Below, in pieces: positions 1 to 13,387 of a DNA stretch of 64,000 bases. Position 1 is the stretch's first letter, and every line of letters begins with the position of its first letter. The notes beneath the pieces were generated by a model, which saw only the letters and a program-made list of their open reading frames with translations, was not told the origin of the DNA and made no database searches. Source of the DNA: Adiantum capillus-veneris (lineage: Eukaryota; Streptophyta; Polypodiopsida; Polypodiales; Pteridaceae). Both the position numbers and the translations under genes were made by a program. The stretch spans positions 99,683,342-99,747,341 of the forward strand of contig CM043953.1 in NCBI GenBank assembly GCA_014529385.2. The letters are read 5' to 3'.

Positions 1-569
1 AAATTAAAACCAATTGAAATATAATGTGAATAGTTGCTGCCCACGCTAACTCACACTACACATCAACGAGAGAACATTAATTTGCAGGGCATGAAAGGCA
101 AAAGACGGATCGAAGAGTGTGCTTTAATTAACAATACATGAAATAAGAAGAAGACATTGCAAAGGGTGAAAATAATTTAGATTATCTCTGTTTTTTTTAG
201 GTATGTGTATTTCTTACAATGTGGGGGGTTGAGCTTGCAAGATGTTGTATCCAATGAGCTTGTGGTATTGTACATACTAGTTATTGATTTTTCTAGTGTT
301 CATGCTACATGTAAAGTTCTACAAGTGGACAGTTCTTCAAAGAAGAACTTCAAAAAAGAAGTTTTCAGTGAAAGGCTTCAAGTATAGCACATCGTTATGC
401 ATCTTGGAAGGTGGGTTTTGATTGTACTCTGTTTTCTTCTGTTGTAGCTGTTAGTGATGCCTATATACCTACATCCATTTCTATGGCACATGAAGGAGTA
501 AACTATATATTCGATGTCCGTGTTGTCTCTTGTTGCTTGCATTGTCCTTCTCGAGTAGCAGAGCTATGT
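1..569. other. No recognised gene
   Basis: AT-rich sequence with short open frames only. None resembles a protein family I know. The right edge runs into the copia relic that starts near 570. Confidence 0.6.
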
Positions 570-2772
570 ACCTCCATCACACTACTTAAATTATATTCCC
601 AAGTAATGATACAAAATCCCCAAGTCTTTCATCTTGAAATTAACATATAGCAATGTGTGTCTCATTTGGACCAGTGATCAGCAAATCATCTACTACAAAA
701 CAACGATGAGATATACATCACCCTCATGTTTGACATACAAAGTGCTTTTAATTGGACTGTTACAAAAGCCTTGTTTAACCAAATGAGTGTCAACTTCCTC
801 ATACCAAGAACGAGGAGACTATTTCGACCCATATAAAGCTTTCTTACATTTGCACACTATCTTTTTTTTCCTTTCTTGACAAAATCGTGAGCTTGCGTTA
901 CATAAACTTCCTTAAATATGAAACCATTCAATAAATTAGGAATAACGTCTAATTGACGTAGATTCCATCCAAAGTGAGCTACCAATGCACATAGAAAATG
1001 AACAATAGTCATACAACAAGTGGGAGCTAAAGTCTCTTTATAATCAATGTATTTCTTCTGTGCATAACCTCTTGCAACAAGTCTAGCCTTGTAGTGATCA
1101 ATCTCACAATCTGGATTACATTTCAATGCATAAACCCACTTCATACCAATGGTATTTTTGCGAGGAGGCAAATCACATAAAGTCCATGTTTCATTTTCTA
1201 TAAGTGCGTCATATTCTGATTGCATTGCAACCAGCCATTTTTATAAATTTTGTGCTTCATCAAAAGAAAGAGATTCTTGTTCATCACAGAAACTAGAAAC
1301 AACTAAAGCATAACAATATGATACGCATGAGTACGATTAGACAAAGGTGCATCCAATTTACTACCATGCAAAGTATGCACCAACCATTGTGGCATACCCA
1401 TAGCCTCTTCATTCTTAATCCTTTCTGCATCATGTACATATGCATTTATAATAGGCTGATTTGTAACATTTTTGGAAACTCCCATAGGTTGTACATTTTT
1501 CTCATGGGAACTTACATTCAAGTTTCCACCACTAAAAGGAGGCAACAAAGTGTCATAAATGTTGTGTGAGCTTACATTACTATCTCTGGTACGTGATAAC
1601 AAAGGTTGAATAGAATCTTCCACCAATACAACATTTCATGAAATCAAGATACATTTTTTGTGTGGATGGTATAACCTGTAACCTTTGCTTCAAACCAACA
1701 AAAATGCATTTGACAACCTTATCATCCAATTTTCTGTGCTAGTTTTGTGGCACCAAGCATAAGCTAAACAACTAAAAATGCACATGTAATCAGTAGATGG
1801 CTTCCTATTAGGCTGCATTCTTTATAAAGAGTCTTAGATTGCAAATATTTAGTAGGACACCTCTTAAGTACATAGGTAGCACATACAATAGTCTCAAGCC
1901 AAAACAAACGTGGTGAAGCTTGACTCTTGACCATACAACGTGCCATCTTTGTAAGCGGTCTATTTTTTTCCTCTTAGCAACACTATTTTTTTGAGGTATA
2001 TACGGTACTATACATTGGTGTATTATCCCACGATCAACCAAAAATGCATTAAACTCATGAGACATATAGTCCTCAATCTGAACGGAGGGTACCCATAATA
2101 CATCTTGAGACATTTTCAGCCATAATAAAAAATGGCTTGAAGCACATGAACACGTTGGATTTAGCTTTAAGTGGATACTCCCATGCATGGTACAGTAATC
2201 AGCAATGAAAGTCATGAAGAATAGGTAATTGCCCCAAGGATGGAGTTTGCATAGCCCCACAAACATCACTATTCACAAGTTGTAGTCTGTATGTTGCCCT
2301 TAGTGAACCATCCTTTGGAAACTTTGAGCATTGCATCTTGTCCAAAATACAACCTTCACAGATATGCTTAGAAGGTGATTCAAGAGGTGGGAAAGAAGCA
2401 ACCATATCAAATTTTTGCAAACACGACAAGTGTGGGAAAATTTAGATGCCCAAAACATGCATACTAAAGTTTTGCATTTTGACTCCACAATTGCATTTGC
2501 AAAATTCTACCCATACTTGTCATACAAAGTGAGCCCATACAACCCACATCACAAAATGCTAAATGCAACAATCTCATCTCGAGAATTGAGTCACAAACTG
2601 TACATATGTCATCCATAAATTTGACAACAAGACCAAGTCTTGCAATTGCATATATAGACCAAAGGTTCTTTTTTATCCCCAATACATAAAGTGCAACAAT
2701 AAGCGTGAAAGAACTACCATTCGCAGTTTCAAACTCCCACTCCCTTGATCGAATAAGAGCATTGTTGGCCAC
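570..2772 (-). pseudogene. Ty1/copia pol relic (integrase to RT)
   Basis: Read on the minus strand, this stretch aligns by eye with about 46950-49220 of the copia element in this window. In element order it keeps the end of the protease region (2772-2464, with ANGSSFTL and ARLGLVVKF), the GAG-pre-integrase and integrase core (2430-1764), the connection region (1626-1303) and the start of reverse transcriptase (1225-570, with a readable MKWVYALK-type motif). Stops and frameshifts break it into at least eight frames, so it is dead. The RT catalytic VDD codons (GTA-GAT-GAT near 680-695) are still present, whereas the young copia copy has VDE there. No LTR, PBS or polypurine tract flanks it, so it is a truncated internal fragment of the same family, clearly older than the 45162-50338 copy. 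Confidence 0.88.
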
Positions 2773-3060
2773 CTCCTTTTTCTTCGATTATTTTCAATAC
2801 ACAAAACACACAATATCTTACTGTTGTCGTCCACACATATCAACAAATTGTAATCGACAAATAACTTGATCTACAGCAGATGGATCAATTTCACTATATT
2901 TGTGTGTAAGTTGCATTGCAATGCATTGAAGTCAATGCACAATCCATTTGCATTGATTAGCAAGGACATGATACCCCGGCCGAGACATAGGCATTTAGAT
3001 TGAACAGGCGCACATCATCGTCGCTACTCATAATGCTTGTGTACAAAAACTTAAATTTAC
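2773..3060. other. No recognised gene
   Basis: AT-rich spacer between the copia relic and the A-rich repeat. No feature was recognised. Confidence 0.5.
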
Positions 3061-3665
3061 TATGTGGGATCACATTCAACCCAAAAGACATATCCTAAGT
3101 TTCAAACATAAACTTAAACTCAAATGAAAACCTAAAATGAAAAAACGCAAACCTTAAAGTTAGAAAATAAATTCTAAACTTACAACGCAAACTTAAACTA
3201 AAACCCTAAATTTAAATCGGCACAATCAACTTGCAAAAAAATACCTAACCTTGAATTGTAGACCTAAAACACAAGCAAATTTAAACTCAAAAGGAAAATT
3301 TAAAATGACTACTCAAAATGCACCCTAAACCTAGAATCCAAATTTAAATTCAAAATCTAGACCCATACCGCAAATTGTAAATATAAAATGCAATGCAAGC
3401 TTGAAAGACAAACCTAAATTGCAAATATGAAATATAAAATGCAAACATATACTTGAAACCCAATCCTAAAATGTAATGCAAATTTAAAGCACAAATCTAA
3501 ATTGCAAGTGCATATCCAAAACCCAGTTTGCAAACCATAATCACAAGCACAAACCTAAATCTAAAATACAAATTTAAAGTGCAAACCTAAATTGCAAGCA
3601 CAAATCTAAAATGAGAACTTAGAGTGCAAATATAAATCGCACGTGTAAACCTAAACTCTAAGAGC
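3061..3665. repeat. Degenerate A-rich tandem repeat (AAACCTAAA/TGCAAA type)
   Basis: About 600 bp built from irregular copies of AAACnTAAA, AAATGCAAA and AATTTAAA words, many spaced roughly 12-20 bp apart. G is scarce on the plus strand, giving a strong strand bias. One exact AAACCCTAAA word occurs near 3201, but there is no regular CCCTAAA array, so this is not a telomere tract. It may be an expanded low-complexity region or a decayed minisatellite. Confidence 0.6.
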
Positions 3666-6600
3666 AAAGCCTTTTCAAAGCTTATGTCATTCTTGTACAC
3701 TTTTGAAGGCATTCTCGATACGTAATTTTAGTTTTATAAAAGCACATATGATTCCGGAGGAAATTCCACTGGCATTTCTAAGGTTGCATCATCCTTTTGG
3801 CTTGGTTGATGAATGGAGCATGTGCTTATTTTAGCTCAGGCTTAGTATGTTGAGACACACAAAGTACAAGGTTTTTACAAACAAAATAGGGATTTTCTTG
3901 CTCTTCCCTCACTACAAAGTCAGGGCAGCTACATGAGGGTTTTCTTTGAATCTCCACTCTAACCCTCTTTGAATCTCCACGATGTAGGTATAACCCTCCA
4001 TACTATTATTATTTGAAAAAAAACTTGAAATTTTCATGGACTTTCTCCGCTCGCGGACCACCTCCTCACTTGCTCTTGATTTTAGCTCTAGTGCTTTAGT
4101 AATCCTCGTGTGCCTCTCCCAATATGGATGGGAGGTATCTCAGTTGGATGTCATTTTGTACTGCTACACCTATGTTCCTTTCACATCCTTCTTTAAAGGA
4201 TTTGCAATGGTCATTGGTCTTGTGCCTCCGACAACCTTTCAAGATTCTATTTACCCACCCCCATGTAAGGAATTCACTTTTTCCTTTGTCAAGTTGGTCC
4301 CAAGAGCTACATGCCACATCCTCGGTGGAGGATATGGACATGGATTGACGTTCATTCCTCTATGTAGCGATGAACAACATAACATAATTTGGCATTGAAA
4401 AACATTAGACTTATTATACTAGCCCTCAAATCTTGGTGCCAAAACACCTTCTAAGCACCCAACTATGCTTTTTTTGCACCTTCTTTTTTCATTTTCTCTA
4501 CCACTACACTAATACCTTGATGCTAATTAGCATGCATGTATCACCCAAAAAGCCTCATTTACTCTTTGCTCCATCAGTCCTAGACCATGTTGCACCCTTG
4601 TGACTAAGAACATGTACCAAGTGTATGTCCATAACTAAAAGATGCAAAAATGTATCTGGTACACTGCTATCTGAAAATTCTTTGCTCCTACACGACCTTG
4701 TCATGTGTCTGAAGGGAAAAATGGACGAAAGCATTCTAGCATATGCATCTTTCTTAGAAACTCAATCAAATCATATTCAAAAATGAAATGAAACCAAATC
4801 ATATGCTTACCTAGAAATTCCAAATAGCGTCCACTTGGCGAGAGTCAAGTGCACTATCAAAACCTGAAAGGTACAATCTTTAAGGTACATTACCAAAAAT
4901 CTAGCCTGAAAAGACTTATATGTCTTTGATCTATGAAACACTATGAAGAGGCCGATCCCTGACCCTCAATACCTATGGAGTGATTTTGTATTATCTAGGT
5001 CATACCCCAAAAAATACCACTCCTAGAGACACAACCAGTGCTACAACTAAGCAACAAATCTTCTCAAGTTGGAATCTTATTCACAATTGAATCTCAAAAG
5101 AATCATATTTCCCTATGAAAGAGAAAGATTCCCAACACCCAAAATAATGTAGTCCTACTAGTTTTCCTTTGGTGTTTGAACAAGAAATTACCTACTTGAA
5201 ATCTCTCTTAGTCTATTCATGTCATCCCATGAATTAGTTTCTTGATAGTAACTCCATGCCAACTTGCTACCTACAAAAAGCATCATCTGTATTGGCTACA
5301 CCTTGTGCATAGAGCCAATGATGTAAAATGCCCGCCCTTGTAGACATATACAATGATCAAAATCAAATATATAGGCCTCAACCTTCCTGAATAGAGTAGT
5401 TGATATTATAGCAGAAGTGTAAACAATGATTCATTGGAATAAATCCCACCATACTAGCATGCCATGCATGCATATTAGAAAAATAGAGTGATAAGACCTT
5501 GGCTTCAATGACTGTCTCAATAGTTTTAGGCGATACCGTATGTGCCTTGTACAACACAATTTGTCATTGCCAAACGTAAACTCTGAGCTTATATCCTCTT
5601 ATTTTCAATTCCTCAAACATGTCTACCATTGCTCTTGATCCTAAGGCGATGAGTAGTACCTCACTATGGGAAAAAAAGTCTTGCTTCTAATGATGATCGT
5701 TTAAAGAACCTTGCTTTATAGAGCTAAAAATCTTGTCCAATTTAAAAACTGAAAACACAAAAAACCAAAAGAAATTGAAATTTGCTAACTTCGTTGCCCT
5801 TCTGTGGCCAATTGTCTTGGGGTGAATCTGGCTCATAGCCATGTATGTTGATAAGTTCAGAGTTGTCGTATGTACCATGCATGCCCTCATGGCTTGGTTC
5901 ATATCGAGACCTCTAGTGAAAAAGCATTCATAGGTATTGCAAAAGCCTCCCAAGTTTGTATGCTCATAGCATATTCCAAACATTGAAATCTTATTTGCAG
6001 GATGCCTAAAATTGAAGCCTTGCTTTGCATAAGGACATTGGAAGAATAAAAATAATGGAGCGTGTATTCATAGCTAATGGATTCTCCTCCTAACAAACAG
6101 ATATCAATGCAAAAAAAGTTGACCTTGTCAAGTTTTCATAGAGAATTGACCTTGCCAAATTGTAAATCTTATTGAAGAAAATAAAGTACCTTAGATTGCT
6201 CAATGTGGGCAGTAGATAGCTGAAAAAACTCAGCTATTAAACGCCTTTTGGCTGCACAAGCTTGCTTACCCAAAGAAATTTTTGCTTTCCAAGCTATCTT
6301 GGAGAAAAAGCTGCAACATTCACTAAGTGCAACATTGTAAACTATAAGTGGACCTTGCTTACCGACTTTCTTGAATCACTACCCTTGGCATTGGAATGCG
6401 TATCGTAACAATTGATCAACTCAAGCACATAAAAAATTTCCAGGAAACCATGCCCGACAAAGAGTTGACCCTAGCGAACATCTTGCACTCATGATAAAAA
6501 CTAGCAAGAGGCCTTGCCTTTGTATCAAAATTTAACTTTCACAAACCCATCTATAGAATTTTGTAAAATAAAGTCATATACAGATTAAGAAACCCACATA

Positions 6601-8545
6601 AATGAAATAGCATACTTGATGACCATGTTGTTGGAGTATTCGGCAAAATGCATTGCATATCGTTGTATTCTCTTTTCCCTTAATGAAACCTCTACATGAA
6701 TTCATAAACTCACTTATGGTGGAATAAAAACCATGTCAATGAATTTGATGGTCTTGTATTTGAGGAACCTTGCACGGAGCGTTGCTCCTTAGGGTGAACA
6801 TGATTGCCTACCTTGCAGGCATCCTATCAAGGTTGAACATGGCAAAGCCTAGGAAGAGCTCCCATGCATGCCTAGCATGCACACAAAAATAATATTGCAA
6901 CCAATTTTCCACATGCCTTATGATGAAGCGGCAGCTTGTAGTGCATCTAAAACTGAGTTTAAAAATCAACTTGAATTATTTGTCGGCCTTTGATTGGATT
7001 GTTGGCCGTATGCAATCTCCACTACCAAGCCATAGGGAAACGATGCTTTCCAAAAACGCCGAAGCCTCCCACACATTTGTATTGAAGCTCCTTGGCCAAA
7101 ATCCTTGTGGAGCAAAGTTCTAAAGCCAAGCCTAAGGTTCCTACCTTAGCTTGATTCACCTACTTGCTTGCCTCAGCTTGCACTGGCCACTGACCTAGAA
7201 AGGAGAAGAGAATTGACAATCACTACGGGCCACCAAACGCTTAGCCACTTTAATGAGATCTCATCCTCACACTTCCAATAAGCTAATCCATGAACAATTT
7301 GATGTTGACAGACATTGCCTCCCTGTACAATTAAGGGATGGCTCCTATGCCATTTTTGTCCTTTGTCGATGAGTCCACCTTGGGAGCTTCATGAGAGAGA
7401 TCGAGAGAGAGACCACCCAAAGGGACATGCCTCCATGCTTCTTGGATAAGGAGAGAGAGATCAAGAGAGCAACCGAGAGACACACCACTTCCTTCCCCTC
7501 CTCCATGGCTGCTCATCTTCCCCTTACTTTGATACCAATCTAAGAACCTGTGGACTAGCAGATGCAACTCTCCACCCAACCATGCCTAATATAGTCCCTT
7601 GGCCTGCTAAATATAGGGTTGAGAGTGTGTCTTGCATGTGTGTCCTAGTCTTTGGCCCTAGCCCGTCATTTTACCCTAGTCTTGACAATAGTTTAGCACA
7701 AGGATATAGCCAAAATGTTGTAACTACTTCATCCCCTTATGACTCATATGACCAAGCTGACTATGCCACAACTCAATAGAAGGCATTTGGATACATAGAT
7801 AGAATTCTCTTGGACAAAAAATACATACAAGGAATATAATGAGCCAAACTTTTGGCCTTTGAGCATGACCAAGTTATCTTCTCGGAACATCCAACAACCA
7901 TTGCCAAACACTGTAGTGTATCCAAGATCATCAAGCTGTCCTCTGGGGGATTCACCATGGAAAACTTAGTGCACCACGTAAGTGCAGGGGAGGGGTTTTT
8001 TTTTACAAGTTACATAAGCGTATAAGTTAGGGGCAGGCCCCCACTAATTTATCTCCCAAGCTTAAAAATAAGGGAGGGGGTATCATATTTATTTGTGGGG
8101 AGAGGGGGAGAGAGAAGTGAGAAAAGGGAAAAATAAGAGCAAGTTTTTGTGTTTCAAAATCATGGCTTCCCAACCCGGGGTGTCCACTATGGAATATGTA
8201 AGATAGCATGTGCGTTCAGTGGAAGGGTATTAAATTTGCTAAAGTCTTACATAATTTATTTTACATTAGGGGCATAAATAATCAATAGAGGTAAATTTAC
8301 TGAAGGGGTTTTTAAAATCCAAAACATCGAGAAGCATGATATATTTGTTTATGCTCACCCACCTAATAGAGCTACATTGCTTTACCTACTATACATATGC
8401 GGAAATATTTGATGGCATACACATCCTTACCTATTAAACACCCTCGATGCCGGGCCAGTGCCTTTGTCAATTTGTGATAAGGACTAAGAGACTGTATCTC
8501 TCTTATGATTAAGACCGTATCCCTCATTGCAAATTTTGTCATCTA
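3666..8545. other. Long stretch without recognised genes
   Basis: Nearly 5 kb of AT-rich sequence. The open frames (longest about 120 codons at 4036-4398) have overlapping open frames on both strands, no family signature and no splice-supported continuation. A purine-rich patch with GAGAGA words lies near 7385-7480. I see no repeat boundaries, LTR pairs or RNA gene signatures. Confidence 0.5.
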
Positions 8546-8670
8546 GTGAAGTTCTTGTATAAGGCCACATGTCTCCAAGATGTAAGCATAAGCGATTGGA
8601 TATGGGAAAAGGTCATCCTTTCTTCTTTGGTTAAAACCACCCAAGGCTTCCTTGCCATAACCGTGTTGCA
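8546..8670 (-). pseudogene. PPR-repeat fragment
   Basis: On the minus strand the frame reads a motif of the form YGKEALGGF...PIAYAYILETCG, matching the PPR unit seen repeatedly at 57955-61590 (EALGxFQxMQ...DAITYACILKACG). Only one motif survives, with no start and no long frame, so this is a dispersed relic of a PPR gene. Confidence 0.6.
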
Positions 8671-10234
8671 GATTGTAGTAAGTTTTATTTCAATGTTTCT
8701 ACGCCCTCTATTAGGTATTGATGATGTAGTAGGGATGCCGTAGTGTGTAGTCAATAATATGCATGATGAAGCTGATGGTTACAATGTTCACCATTATTGC
8801 ATCACTATCTTCATGTGTAAAGGTGCTGATAATGAGCATGTTCACTTGTAATGTCAGCGACATTGATATATATGTATTGGTCATGCCCATAATTGTCTTC
8901 TTTAAATGTGGGTAGGTATGGAGAGGGACATGGGTATGCTTGGATCTACGTCCAATATGGCATATTGTCATGTAGTTTAGGCATTTTTGGGATTTGTAGT
9001 AGCAAGAGGCGGAACAACATACTTGTTTCAACAATATGTCACTACTAATGGGTGCTGACGACAATCAATCACTGATGAACGAGGAACTTGTGAAGCGAGC
9101 TAGTTGGCTGCCATTTGTGGTGTGGGGGGGGACTAAGGATTTGCCTGAGTTTAGTCTTTCTTATGTGGCATGATCCCTTTTCGAAACAACACACAAGTAG
9201 GTGTCTTCCCTCCATCTTGTGTGGGCTCAAAGCGGTTGTTGCTTTTTTTTTGGAAAATATGGCATGTTGCCCTCTGCTTTGTTCCCTGATGTGCACCCTC
9301 ATCAAATGGTGTTTCCAATCTTTTTGGCCTGCCACGGGGAGGCCTTTGTGAAATGTTCATTTTTTTGCAAGTGATGTGGCAAATTGCATGACCGCTTTTA
9401 GAAATAAGGCACAAGTAAGGTAGAGGAGCCAGTAAGGAGCTTCGATGTTGAGCCAGTCTTTTCGGCAATAAAAGAGATGTTTTTGCTCCCATATGAAGAT
9501 AATGGTGTTAGTGCAGTGGCCAAAAAATCGTTGACGCATCACATCTCCATTGGACTAGACTAGGGCTTCATCCCTGCTATCGTGCATTGCTCCAAACATT
9601 CCCTATGCTAGCTTCCTCAAGGCTCACATTTATTGTTACATACAAATGCGAAGATGCAATTTTTACTTCCCGTCTAAGCACCGTCCTCCTCAATGAGAGC
9701 TACTCTCTTTTCCAAATTCCCACTTGCAGATTTAAATTTAGAGCCAAATTTGAAATTTCAATGCTAGAGGTGACTTTCAAAGTTTGTTGGTGCGATAGAG
9801 GTATTTTTGGACTATTGACTTTAGTCTTAGCCCCTGTCACACTGGGGTAGGAATACCACGACTGTGTTGAGATGGCGTGCATTAATTCAATGAGGTAGTA
9901 GTGAAAGTTTGTTGCTTGGAGGGGTGACCTAGCAAGCTCGACGATCTTTTCATGACCTAGCCAACCTTCAAAAAGTAAAACGTAGGAAGCATTTTGATAG
10001 GCTTCGAATGATGGTAGCTCTTGGCTACACGACACTGTAACAAGGGACAAGCACCCTAGTGTGATAGTGTGATAGGGGCATTAGTGTTCATTTGAGTGTG
10101 AAGTGAACCTAGCTAGGGTTTTACTTGTGCATGAGATTGTATTCGAGGAGCACATGACAGGATGCAGTTTGGGTCCGACTTTTTAAGCACTCAACCTCGA
10201 CAGTACCCTCAAGGCATGGTGAAGGCGGACAAAA

Positions 10235-10235
<1 letters not shown>
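8671..10235. other. No recognised gene
   Basis: Frames up to about 117 codons occur on both strands, none familiar. 9150-9210 and 9370-9425 share a faint diverged similarity (GTGGCA..TGA.C.CTTTT..AAA..A..CACAAGTA) that may be an ancient local duplication. Confidence 0.45.

Positions 10236-10301
<66 letters not shown>
10236..10301. repeat. (CT)n microsatellite
   Basis: An uninterrupted TC dinucleotide run of about 66 bp. Confidence 0.97.
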
Positions 10302-10303
<2 letters not shown>

Positions 10304-10491
10304 TTTAAAAAAAGTGGCTCTCCATTGCGACTCTCATCACCACAATTTTGGAGCATTGAGAGTCACTCATCAGCCATACACATACTACACACATGTAACT
10401 TTGGTCCCATAGGTCATATTTGACCTCCGAGGACGATAATAAAATCTATCTATCTATCTCTCTCTTTTTCTCAGCGAGAGATCCCAAGGAA

Positions 10492-10494
<3 letters not shown>

Positions 10495-10568
<74 letters not shown>
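10495..10568. repeat. (CT)n microsatellite
   Basis: An uninterrupted TC run of about 74 bp, preceded at 10447-10464 by a short TATC/TCTC mixed tract. The minus-strand open frame across it encodes only Arg-Glu repeats and is an artefact of the microsatellite. Confidence 0.97.
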
Positions 10569-10573
<5 letters not shown>

Positions 10574-11599
10574 GATTGATGTAACAACTTGATATCCTTG
10601 CTTTGGTTCCTATTTTCAACACATTCTTTGCCACCAAAGCCAACATATGATGTAGGTGCAGATGGGTGAGAGCAACAACAATGTCGCACAAAAGAAGTAA
10701 ACGGGATATGGAGCTCCAAACAGAGGCAAAGAGAGGACGGGGCAGCTCTTCAAGAATTAAGTCCCAGCACACATAAGATTTTCAAGCTCAAGAGTGTTAA
10801 TCGAGGAGTGATAGTAGTAGGTTCCACCAACAAGAAGCATAATTTGAGGTAGACGAGGACGCAATGCTCAAGATGAGGAACTCTTGGAACCTGAAGAGGG
10901 AGCTTTGCAATAGCAACAAGCTACAAGATGGCCTGCACTCTCGGCATCCCCTCCTGACAATGTCTTTACTTGCTTTACAAACATCATTTCTGGGTGGTTT
11001 TTGCTTCCCTTTTAAGTTTTTTGTTGCTTTTTGGAAAGCTAATTTAGTGCTTTGCCTTTTCAAGATAAGACAACGCTCTTTCATCTAGGCATTGAATTGT
11101 GGACGTTCTATTCTAAATTTTGGCCTCGTAGGCCAATGCGTAGGTAGGCGTGACCGTTGTGCCGATCACAATGCTTTTTGGGGGAGGTGGAGCTTGTCAT
11201 CAGTTTGAAGGCTACTCGTTGAAAGTGCTTTGACGCTTTTGGTCAACCAGTTGTTGCAGTCCCTTGCATTTTATTGGAAATTGTCTACGGGTGCTTGGCC
11301 ATGATAGCAAGTTGTCCAACATTTAATGTAAACCAAAGCAAGTAGGCATGCTCTCAAAGAGCCATCTTAATGATCAAGTGAGTATTGGGAGATTCACACT
11401 ACAAAACCCATATCAATGTGCACTATGTCCATGTCCGTGTGTGATGTAGGTCTAAGAGCTTAAGTTCCAAAATGCATGAGAATTCAATAGTAGCCCCCCA
11501 AAAAAGGCGCATGAGTTGTGTTAGGAAATATGACGTAGCTAAGTAGATAATTGAGTAGATTACTTAATGGAGAGAGATAATTTTCACACACAAGAGATT

Positions 11600-11605
<6 letters not shown>
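10569..11605. other. No recognised gene
   Basis: Short frames on both strands (for example 10864-11088 +, 10797-11084 -) have no recognisable family or conserved motif. No repeat structure is seen apart from the flanking microsatellites. Confidence 0.45.

Positions 11606-11675
<70 letters not shown>
11606..11675. repeat. (GA)n microsatellite
   Basis: An uninterrupted GA run of about 70 bp. Confidence 0.97.
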
Positions 11676-11677
<2 letters not shown>

Positions 11678-11865
11678 TGGTTTGTAGTTGGCACACGTCA
11701 CAGCTCAATATGGGGAGACATCATTGCTATACCATATTGCCACCAAATGGGGTGCAGATATTGATGCTTGTGATAATGACGGGTGAAGTCCTCTTCACTG
11801 GTAGAACATATACCACATATACTCTTTGTTTTACAACTAACAACCAAAAAAATGATACTATATTA

Positions 11866-12627
11866 TGGGAATTTTAGGGCTGCATACAAGGGTTTTGTAG
11901 ATTGTGTGGGATTGCTTCTTTTCATGGATGCCTCTCGGAGTAGACAAGATAAAGAAGATAAGTACTTCTTTCTGGTACCTTTCTGTAGCCATGAAGGTTG
12001 ATTGTTTAGCTTACTTTCCCCGTTGCTGTTCTGTGCCTTTGAAGAATAGGTTGCACCCCTTTGTATTGGGCAGCTATCAGAGGAATTTGGAAGCATGCAC
12101 TGTGCTCGTCCAAGCAGGGACATTGGATGATTTGATGGCTAACTACACTACGTGTACATCAGCTCAGCTTGCCTCTGATAAAGGCCACATGCATGTGGCT
12201 TTGTTTTTGGTAGGTAACCATGTCTTGTATTCTGAAGGCTCGTCTCTATACTTGCTTATTCTGTTATTCTCCCACTGCTTTTGCCTATGTAGTCCAATGC
12301 AAGGAGGGTTTTGCAAAACCGAAGCGATAACAAGAGTGGGTTAAAAAAGTTAACAAAGTTGGGTCTTGTTCCTTGTGGGTTTTAATTGTTGGATTGCTTA
12401 TGGCTTATATCAATTGTGTCATCATAAGTAAGTATTTTGAAGCTTTTTCCTGTACTATTGGACTTTTGTTAACTTTCTATAAACAGTTTTTGTTTTTGGC
12501 ATCTTTTCTCACTACTATTGCAGCATCAAGGCTCTATAGGATAACACCACTAGTTGGATTTTGCGCGTGGTCCGCGGTCTTCTGTGGCACCGGTAGGCTG
12601 TTCCTTCTGTACAGATGCAATAGGTAA
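11866..12627 (+). pseudogene. TIP1-like ankyrin/DHHC S-acyltransferase gene remnant
   Basis: Three short blocks in exon-like order resemble the middle of plant TIP1-type protein S-acyltransferases, which are Golgi/membrane enzymes with N-terminal ankyrin repeats and a DHHC domain. Block 1 (about 11875-11965) reads RAAYKGFVDCVGLLLFMDA. Block 2 (about 12075-12210) reads NLEACTVLVQAG...AQLASDKGHMHVALFL, the ankyrin repeat part. Block 3 (about 12294-12430) reads NARRVLQNRSDN...KLTKLGLVP, then after a frameshift LLMAYINCVII, a likely first membrane segment. A last block at 12522-12627 (ASRLYRITPLVGFCAWSAVF) fits the next membrane segment. AT-rich gaps between blocks look like introns. The 5' ankyrin repeats and the downstream DHHC catalytic domain were not found, and the frame is broken, so this is best read as a captured or truncated gene fragment. 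The family assignment is from memory. Confidence 0.68.
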
Positions 12628-12639
12628 GATGCAGCAGGT

Positions 12640-13385
12640 AAGGGCCTTTACCTTACTACTCGTGAACTTTTTAGGTTGTAGTTTTTCAGATTTCTAAATC
12701 TTTCTTACAAAAAGGTGACTTAAGTTGCAAGATGTTCTGTATTAAAATATAATTGCTTGTCCCTGAGAAAACTTTAAACCATTTGATTCGGAAGATTTTT
12801 GAAAGCATAGATTCTAATATAAATAAAGCATTCTGGAGACAATCCTGAGCTTGTGGTAGCTGTGTTTTTTTGCCCCTAGACTCATGTACTAAATCAGCTC
12901 CCCGTGCTTTTTGTTTCTAGTTACATATTGATTTTCATGCCCTTTGAAGAAGTACACGACCAAGTGACCATCCATTTTGACCATCACCAAAACAGATTTG
13001 AAAATATAAATAATTTCTCGCTCACAAACATGCTCTAGGCCACATGCTGACATCACCAGATTCCATCAAAAGGTTAACAACAGCTAACTTGGCCGTGTAC
13101 AAGAATTTATGCGGCGTTGGTAATGCATGCTCGGTTTCTAATTAATGGATTCGTCTGGTCATGCATCTCCTACGAACAAGGTTACAAGGGTGCTAGACAT
13201 ATATCAACCATTTGAGTTTTCTGTATGCTCGTGTAGATGCCCATGCTATTTTTTATTGATGATTTATGAAGGAATGAAGAGAAGAGTGTAGATAGACCTT
13301 TCGTCGTACTGTATGTCTGAAAAGAACGCATACTTAGGCAACACATTAGTCAGTATGTATAGAACGTCGTCTCTTAGAACACACT
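12640..13385. other. No recognised gene
   Basis: AT-rich sequence downstream of the TIP1-like remnant. I looked for the DHHC-CRD motif that should follow and did not find it. Confidence 0.5.
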
Positions 13386-13387
13386 GA

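Noticed and set aside
3201-3210. Interstitial telomere repeat
   Set aside because: Only a single AAACCCTAAA word is exact. There is no CCCTAAA array.
4036-4398. 120-codon plus-strand ORF as a gene
   Set aside because: Overlapping frames exist on both strands, with no family motif and no conserved neighbours. It is within chance for a 64-kb AT-rich window.
10446-10772. Arg-Glu repeat protein frames across microsatellites (also at 11567, 15328, 50952 and 53351)
   Set aside because: These are translations of (CT)n, (GA)n and (GT)n tracts. All frames stay open there by composition.
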